Assembly: GCA_954871525.1 (NCBI GenBank)
Contig: OX940860.1
Location: 53,246,724 to 53,310,723 of the forward strand
Origin: Parietaria judaica
Taxonomy: Eukaryota; Streptophyta; Magnoliopsida; Rosales; Urticaceae
DNA length: 64,000 bases
Direction: 5' to 3'
The position numbers were made by a program, and so were the translations under genes. A model generated the notes under the pieces. It was not told the DNA's origin. It was given only the letters and a program-made list of their open reading frames with translations, and made no database searches. Below are positions 56,847 through 64,000 of this stretch, one piece after another; position 1 is the first letter of the stretch, and every line of letters begins with the position of its first letter.

Positions 56847-57118
56847 GTCGCTCCGAGAATACCGATGTAAATCGAAAAGTAAAACCAGTTGAAGAACGAA
56901 CCCTTGTTCAGCCTTTCCGTCTGATCGTCATCGTCAAACTGATCTGCTCCAAAAGGCAAAACACACGGTTTGATCCCGCCAGTTCCAGCAGCAACCAGAT
57001 AGAGTCCTGATAAGAAGACTGCGTACTGAGCGAAGGTGGGCTCTGGACATTCGGTTCCCGAACATTCTGTAGGCTTGAGAGACGGAAGTGAAACGGAGAG
57101 AGTGAGGAGACACATTCC
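56847..57118 (-). pseudogene. NPF transporter, exon 3, 5' part
   Basis: It begins after a ttccag acceptor and encodes [80 protein letters not shown], where E1 interrupts it. [16 protein letters not shown] is the signature block of the plant NPF family. Confidence 0.93.
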
Positions 57119-57188
57119 CTGGAAACAAAGTAAAAGTGGTCATTGGACACCAATTCAAGATTGGAATCCGGAAGAAAGGTGCGATTAC

Positions 57189-57406
57189 GAGGACGTAGAT
57201 GAGGCAGAAAATGAGGATGGTGCAGTATCTTCCGGAGCAGGAGTCAGCGAAAGCGGCCCCAAGGAGCGGAGTGAGATAGCAGGTGCCTTGCCAAATGGCG
57301 GCGGTTGTTGCAGCGGAGACATTGGGTTGGCGCAGATTGGTGGTGAGATAGGAAACGAGATTGGTGGCGATCCCGAAGAAGGCGAAGCGTTCGCAGCACT
57401 CGGTAC
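57189..57406 (-). pseudogene. NPF transporter, exon 2
   Basis: The exon is 218 bp with AG acceptor and GT donor, encoding TECCERFAFFGIATNLVSYLTTNLRQPNVSAATTAAIWQGTCYLTPLLGAAFADSCSGRYCTILIFCLIYVL. It contains the E-x-x-E-R proton-coupling motif (ECCER) of transmembrane helix 1. The frame is fully open. Intron 2 is short (57119-57188). Confidence 0.93.
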
Positions 57407-57484
57407 CTGAATCAAGCACAATCACAATCACACGTTGTTGTTAGGGAATCACATCGGCATTCACATGAAGAAGATGATGAGCAC

Positions 57485-57507
57485 CCAAAATGAAGAAGCA
57501 GGCTTTC
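57485..57507 (-). pseudogene. NPF transporter, 3' end of exon 1, cut by E2
   Basis: The 23 bp next to E2 encode (W)KACFFILG in the phase required by exon 2 (one base carried over a GT donor at 57484), giving the family-typical KACFFILGTECCER across intron 1 (57407-57484). E2 begins at 57508 inside this codon run. The rest of exon 1 and the promoter must lie beyond the right edge. Confidence 0.85.
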
Positions 57508-59637
57508 TGTAACGCCCCTAGATGGGGGTTAGTAGAATAAGACAAAAACGATGACTTTTCAAACTTGGACCGGTCAATGACACATCATCATTTAAACAAT
57601 ATCGTTGAATATTCAACGTCCACGTCAACAAACACATAACTTTTGCCCGTGGGACTTAAAACGACAATACAACGTCAACGACCACAGTTTATACAACACC
57701 ATAAAACGACAATTACAAAGTACCACCATCACAAATATCCTTAATTTAATCCTTTACATTTTCGAAATTAAAGATCAACTAAAAATACGAAATTCACCAC
57801 GACGAACATTAAAGGTTTAGGTAAGCAAAACGACACGTAGACTTCCTGAATCAAATTATTCCTCGTCCGGAGTCTGGTACTGAACACCACCTGAAGCTGG
57901 AAAGAAAAAGATGTATATGGAAGGGATGAGCACCACACGCTCAGTAGGAAATCTATTACCAATTCTCTTTACCGAACCTTTATTAGTCAAATTACAATTA
58001 AACAAATTAAATGTCAACATAAACCATTTAATCGTCATTTTCAATCATTTTCAACAATAAAACAGATAAATAAATATACTCCACAAAAGTCAAATCATTT
58101 CGGTGGTCCATGCCGAGTCAGCTCGCGCCTTTTCTCCACTATATCCCATCGAGTCCTCAAGGCACGAGCACAGGTGGACTAGAAGTCCCTAACCGTAACT
58201 CGTCCTCGACTCGGGATCCTAATCACCACCAAAGACGGCCAGTTCGCCATGGGTCGAAATGTTGACTTTTGGGTCACCAATCATATCCATATCCATAATC
58301 ATATCCGGCCTACTGCGCAGTAGCCAGCTGCTCGTCAGCAGCTCATCCGCCCGAAGCGGGTACCATATCATAATAATCATCATCCGCCCGAAGCGGGTAC
58401 CAACATCAATATACGTCATCCCGACGTAACCATAAACATGAAATATAACAAGCATCAACCCGATACAACCATACCTGATATCCAGCCTCGCTATCAAGCA
58501 ACGACTATATAACATTAATTTTATTAATTATCAAATCATTCATTAAATCCCACATTAACCTATCCGGTTCAATCTTCATTAAAGCGTGGGTTTCTACGTT
58601 CATTTTAAATTGCGAGAAAAGGTAATAGCCCCTACCTCGATCTGTGGAAACTTTGACCGATCGACTAGCTAGTCGAAGATGCGGGTTCGTCTTGGCCTTG
58701 ACTTCGATGATCAGAGACTTCGGGATCCGATGTACTATTCATAACGGGTGATTCAGGTAGCACGGTTTTCGAGGTGACCACGGGACGACTATCCGCGCCA
58801 ACTATAACACCGATACCATCCATAAGTCAAATATTACTAAGATTGGAATTCAAATTGTAAATTGAAAACCCGATACGCTGACATTTAACCCGGGCCGAAT
58901 TCCCGTCGGGCACGCAAAACGAGGCAGTAAAACGGGCATCAATTCGACAATGTGATACCTCTCCTAGCCTAATTCGACTATTCTAAACACAATGGCGAGG
59001 TCAATTTCATCAATCAAGGCCCAGAACACACCTAATTTGATCATCTAAATTCAGAAACTAGGTCAAGGAAATTCGGGCTTACCGAGAGTCCGATGACGAT
59101 TCCGATCGAGGGCTTTCGATCTCCTCGACGAGGGCTTCAAAACCCCTCAAAAAAATCCGAGATCGGAAAATGACGCGGCGGCCGACGGCGGCGGCCGGCG
59201 ACGACGACGGCGAGGTGGCACCACCAACGGACTCTAATAGGCGTCATGAACATGATTCCGGTGTTAGTTTTCTCAAAATCTAACCGGAATGAAATAGATC
59301 TAAGGTTTTAAAACCGAACCTTCCGGCGATTATTCCTGTCAAACGCCGCCACCTCCGGTCGACTTCCGCCCAGCAGCTTGTTCGCCTCCTCGAGAGCTTT
59401 CCAACGGTACCAAGATCTCGCCGATCGGAGCTCCGGTGACCGAGTTGTCAAGCTTTGAACATTTTGTTGAGGGAGAATTTTTTTTTTTTTAAGAACAGAG
59501 AGAGGGAGAGATACGGGAGGAAGGAGAGGGAGAAAAGGAAAAGAAGAGGGGGGGAGAAAAGAGGGTATCGAACCCTGACTGACAATTTTTTTTTTTTTTA
59601 TATATATATATATATATAATATATTTTGGGTTTTACA
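57508..59637 (-). repeat. 3' LTR of E2
   Basis: tgtaacgcccctagatgggg to gggttttaca. Only two copies of the ccgcccgaagcggg unit are present (about 58346, 58383) against three in E1. A TA run at 59599-59619 sits near its sense start. Confidence 0.9.
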
Positions 59638-59672
59638 ATACTCCACCCCTTTAAAAATTTCGTCCTCGAAAT

Positions 59673-62600
59673 TTAAACGGAACTACCCCCGAACAAAAAG
59701 GGGTACTTCTCCATCATCTCCAACTCTAACTCCCATGTTGCCTCTCGAGGGTCGTGGTTTTTCCATACCACTTTAACTAGTGGAATTTCTCGTCGTCGAA
59801 GGACTTTGACTTCACGGTCGATAATATGAAGTGGGTGTTCCACGTACGTTGCATTTTCTTGAATAGGTATCTCTGTCCACTCAATGATTTGTTGAGGATC
59901 GGGTTCATATTTTCTCAACATCGACACATGGAACACATTGTGAACATGAGATAATTGCGGAGGTAAATCAAGCCTGTAGGCAAGTGGCCCGACTCTTTCA
60001 ACTATCTCGAATGGACCTGTGTATCGCGGAGCCAACTTTCCTTTTATTCTGAAACAGGAAACACCACGCATGGGCATCACCTTCAGGAATACATTGTCAC
60101 CAGCCATGAATTCTAGTGGCCTTCGTCTTCGATCCTCATAACTCTTCTGACGACTTTTGGCAGTCTTAAGTCTTTCCCGAATAAGCTTAATCGCTTCTGT
60201 TGTCTCTCTGAAGCGGAAAGGACCGAGAGTAATACGATCTTCATACTCCAACAAATAGGCGAACGGCAAGGTCGACCATACAAGGCCTCACCATACCCGT
60301 ACTAGCCTGAAAACTTTTATTGTATGCAAATTCTACGAATGGAAGGTGCTCTTTCCATTTTCCTCTGAAATCCAAGACGTACATTCGAAGCATGTCTTCA
60401 AAGATTTGAATTACTCGCTCTGATTGGCCGTCAGTCTGCGGGTGAAAAGTTGTGCTCAAATTCAAATAAGTTCGCATTTATTTTTTGTAATCCTCTCCAA
60501 AACTTTGAGGTGAAACGAGCGTCTCGGTCGGAAACTATTGAAACAGGGACTCCATAAAGCTTTACTATCTTTTCCGCATATAGTTTACAGAGTTTCGGAA
60601 CCTTGTAACATGTCTGAATGGTTAAAAACTGGCCTGATTGTGACAATCTATCAGCGATCACCCACACTGCATCATGTCCACCTCGAGCCCGAGGAAACCC
60701 CAAAACGAAGTCCATAGTGATGCAGGCCATTTTCACTCGGGTATTTTCAGTGGCCTGAGCTCCCCGTTGGGTTTCTGATACTCTGCTTTGACCATTTCAA
60801 AATATGGACATCTCTTCACGAATATCGCCGCATCGAATTTCATTCTGTACCAATAATATTGCCTCTTCAGATCTTGGTACATCTTCGTACTCCCTAGGTG
60901 AATAGAAAAATTGGAACGATGAACTTCATGTAAGATGGCTCTTCGTAGTGTAGCATCATCAGCTACCGCAAGCCTTCCTGTGTACAATAAAAATCCATCG
61001 ACTCCCACACTCCATCCTTCAAGTTGTTCTCCATCTTGTAACTGATTTCCATATCTCTTGTAATGTCTCATCACTCCACTGACTTTGTATGACTTGGAGT
61101 ATCATTGATGGAACGGCTATAACGTTGTACGCACATGCTTTAAATTCGTCGGTATGGAATTCCAAATTGTAATCACCAACGGTAACCGATCTTTCCCATG
61201 GTTCGAATGTCAGAGAAGTAACCAAACCATGGTTTTTCCGACTCAATGCATCGGCCACCACATTTGCTTTTCCTGGGTGATAATGTAGACTAAATTCATA
61301 ATCTTCCATATACTCCACTCATCTTCGTTGTCGTAAATTCAAGTCTCTCTGTGTGAACAAATACTTAAGACTTTGATGATCAGTGAATATCTTAAATCTT
61401 GAGCCGTAAAGATGACAACGCCAGATTTTGAGTGCAAATATAACAACTGCTAGCTCCAAGTCGTGGGTAGGATAGTTTTGTTCATGCGGCTTTAACTGCC
61501 TAGAACCATATGCCATCACTCTCCCTTTTTGCATGAGCACACAGCCTAGTCCACTTCAAGATGCATCCGTAAACACTGTAAACACTTCACCTACATTGGG
61601 AACAACAAGGACAGGAGCACTCGTCAATCGTCGTTTCAATTTTGAAAAAAAAACTCTTCACATCTATCATCCCATCTGAACTGAACATCTTTTCTGGTGA
61701 GCTTGCTTGGGGGCGCATCAATCTTTGAAAAATTCTCCACAAACTTCCTGAAATAGCCCGCAAGCCCTAGAAAGCTTCGAACTTCCGCCACATTTCTTGG
61801 TTGCCTCCAGTTCAAGATAGCTTCAATCTTTGACGGGTCTACGGAAATACCTTCTTGCGAGATCATATGGCCTAAGAACTTCACTTCGGTCATCCAGAAT
61901 TTGCATTTTTCTTTCTTCGCATATAAACGATGGTCCCGCAAAGTCTGCAAAACAATCCGCAAATGTTCTGCGTGTTCCTCCAAAGTTCTTGAATAGATAA
62001 GTATGTCGTTAATGAAGACAACAACGAATCGATCCAAGTATGGTCGGAAAACTCTATTCATTAAGTCCATAAACGCCGTTGGAGCGTTCGTTAAACCAAA
62101 AGGCATAACCGTGAACTTAAAGTGACCATATCGTGTACGGAACGATGTCTTCGGAATATCTGCATTTCGAATCCTCAACGGGTGGTAACCTGACCGCAAC
62201 TATATCCTTGAGAAAAACTTGCGTCCTCCCAATTGATCGAATAGGTCATCAATTCGTGACAAAGGTTTTTTTTTTTTTTTTTTTTAATCATTATCATGTT
62301 GAGCTGTCTGTAGTCCACACAAGGGCGTAAACTATCATTAGTTTTCTTAGCGAATAACACCGGTGCTCCCCACGGTGATGTACTCTGCCAGATAAACCTT
62401 TTACTCAACAAGTCGTCTAATTGCTTCTTCAATTCTGCCAATTCTGCTGGAGCCATACGGAAATGATCCATAGAAATCGGAAAATTCCCAGGAACTAGGT
62501 CAATGTCAAACCCAATCGACAATCTGGAGAAAATCCTAAAATCTCTGCGGAAAACACATCTTCAAGATCTTGTACTATTGGGATATGCGGGTCGATTGCA

Positions 62601-62933
62601 CTTTGCCTCACACCTTCCATGGTACAATTAACTTCCGACCCTTCAAAATTCATCTTTCCTCCAAGGAGAGACTTCAAGATAAAATTATGAGGCCATATTA
62701 ACATGCTCATTTTCTTTTCCTCCGAGGGTGCCATGTATTTTGTAGCAGTCTACTATAGCACGATACTTTTCTAACAAATTCATTTCCAATGTTACATCAA
62801 ACTCGATCATACGGGGAACGATTACGTCAAATGAGAATTTACTTCCCTCAATGACAAGCTCACAAGACTTGTAGATCGTTAAAGCTTTTGGCAATTTCCT
62901 ATATGAGCGCACATTGATGAAGGAATAATACAT
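59673..62933 (-). pseudogene. E2 protease remnant, RT, RNase H, integrase, chromodomain
   Basis: The integrase C-terminus plus chromodomain is intact at 60269-59673 (KLAPRYTGPFEIVERVGPLAYRL, NVFHVSMLRKYEPDP, VKVVWKNHDPREATWELELEMMEKYP). The integrase core is split over 61074-60241, RNase H over 61540-61019, RT over 62522-61636, and the protease remnant is at 62933-62685. The RT motif reads VFINDIL: AAC at 62008-62010 puts Asn where the first catalytic Asp belongs (E1 has VFIDDIL). A T16-18 run near 62266-62284 disrupts the RT frame at the same place as the shorter T-run in E1. No Gag. Confidence 0.9.
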
Positions 62934-63418
62934 GTCTCGAGGTTTTTGGCTGAAACAATCAATTTTGAGAAATTAGAGTAACGCTTTGGCGTAAAGTTCT
63001 CGCAAACCCATTGCGCATGAAATCATTACCCAAAATTTACCATTCTAGCTTCAGGGTTAACTACGACATCAGAATTATAAAGCACCTCAAATTTTTCTTC
63101 ATTAATGCCAATCGCATTTCAATTGTAGCAACATCAGGAAATTCATCAAACTATAGAGGATTTTGGAACAGGATCTTCTTAAAAGATTTCATTATTTCAA
63201 CTGTAGAACTAAGAGATTATATCACGTATTATGGAACATTATACCATGCAGATTCTTCAAGATTTAACGGAGGACGCAGATTTAGGGTACTTTGGGAATT
63301 CCGAACCATGTTGATCAACTGTAAAAAGATTAAATGTCAGGATTATGGATGGTGATACAAAATAAAACACGACAAAAACGCAAAATAAAAATAAAAATTA
63401 TGGTGTTGTACCCTAGGT

Positions 63419-63445
63419 GCCGTAACCTAGGCTCTGATACCAAAC
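63419..63445 (-). promoter_or_regulatory. Primer-binding site of E2 (initiator Met tRNA)
   Basis: The same tggtatcagagcctagg as E1, three bases inside the 5' LTR boundary at 63446. Confidence 0.88.
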
Positions 63446-64000
63446 TGTAACGCCCCTAGATGGGGGTTAGTAGAATAAGACAAAAACGATGACTTTTCAA
63501 ACTTGGACCGGTCAATGACACATCATCATTTAAACAATATCGTTGAATATTCAACGTCCACGTCAACAAACACATAACTTTTGCCCGTGGGACTTAAAAC
63601 GACAATACAACGTCAACGACCACAGTTTATACAACACCATAAAACGACAATTACAAAGTACCACCATCACAAATATCCTTAATTTAATCCTTTACATTTT
63701 CGAAATTAAAGATCAACTAAAAATACGAAATTCACCACGACGAACATTAAAGGTTTAGGTAAGCAAAACGACACGTAGACTTCCTGAATCAAATTATTCC
63801 TCGTCCGGAGTCTGGTACTGAACACCACCTGAAGCTGGAAAGAAAAAGATGTATATGGAAGGGATGAGCACCACACGCTCAGTAGGAAATCTATTACCAA
63901 TTCTCTTTACCGAACCTTTATTAGTCAAATTACAATTAAACAAATTAAATGTCAACATAAACCATTTAATCGTCATTTTCAATCATTTTCAACAATAAAA
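63446..64000 (-). repeat. 5' LTR of E2, partial
   Basis: The window ends inside it. It matches the beginning of the left LTR without a difference that I could see. Confidence 0.9.

Larger units (their letters stand above)
57508..64000 (-). mobile_element. Tekay-type gypsy element E2, insertion in NPF exon 1 (right end outside window)
   Basis: Left (3') LTR 57508-59637, internal region 59638-63445 (3808 bp), right (5') LTR from 63446. The 555 bp of right LTR visible are identical, as far as I can read, to 57508-58062. The layout is the same as E1: no Gag, protease remnant, RT to chromodomain, minus strand. The left target-site sequence would be ctttc (57503-57507); the right copy is outside. 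LTR sequence differs from E1 by many substitutions and indels, so the two are separate family members. Confidence 0.9.

Noticed and set aside
57036..57410. 124-codon plus-strand ORF
   Set aside because: Exact antisense of NPF exons 2 and 3, which have correct splice sites and domain motifs on the minus strand.

Overview
This window is nuclear DNA from a flowering plant, most likely a eudicot. The evidence is intron-containing plant genes (an MRS2-type Mg2+ transporter and an NPF/POT transporter), Tat- and Tekay-type Ty3/gypsy elements, Ty1/copia remnants, tRNA-derived SINEs and long foldback Mutator-type elements. There is no bacterial or organellar organisation. Only two host genes are recognisable; both are on the minus strand and both are damaged. 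Most of the rest is transposon-derived.

Layout. 1-13.4 kb: two nested Tat-lineage gypsy elements. A (1-6451, 5' end outside the window) sits inside B (6452-13379). B carries a decayed antisense gene in its long 3' region, and its own 3' LTR sits in a minus-strand LTR-like sequence (13380-13914). 14-19 kb: a minus-strand copia RNase H remnant, a foldback MULE-type element (14777-15870), and LTR/promoter-like non-coding sequence with a cluster of perfect palindromes (16424-16561). 19.2-22.4 kb: a plus-strand copia element with one LTR, gag, protease and a truncated integrase. 23.5-26.7 kb: a tandem array of ~546-bp units that partly alternate as ~1.09-kb dimers. 26.7-28.7 kb: a solo LTR and a SINE-like sequence.

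28.7-32.5 kb: a complete 11-exon MRS2/CorA-type Mg2+ transporter gene (minus strand) whose splice junctions can all be placed. It has one extra base in the exon encoding the GMN selectivity motif. 33-46 kb: AT-rich intergenic DNA with foldback MULE-type elements (35705-36495, 41032-42003), a Pack-MULE-like element carrying a membrane steroid-binding-protein gene fragment (37940-38972), small MITEs and three solo LTRs (39075-39642, 42332-43380, 46088-46924).

47.2-64 kb: an NPF (nitrate/peptide transporter family) gene on the minus strand, split by two insertions of one Tekay-type gypsy family. One (48694-56846, TSD gtcgc) is in exon 3 and one (57508 to beyond the window) is in exon 1. Both copies lack gag and the catalytic half of the protease, and their pol frames are broken, yet their LTRs are nearly identical. 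They therefore look like recent products of trans-mobilisation of a defective lineage. The NPF gene also has a premature stop near its C-terminus, so this allele is very probably null.
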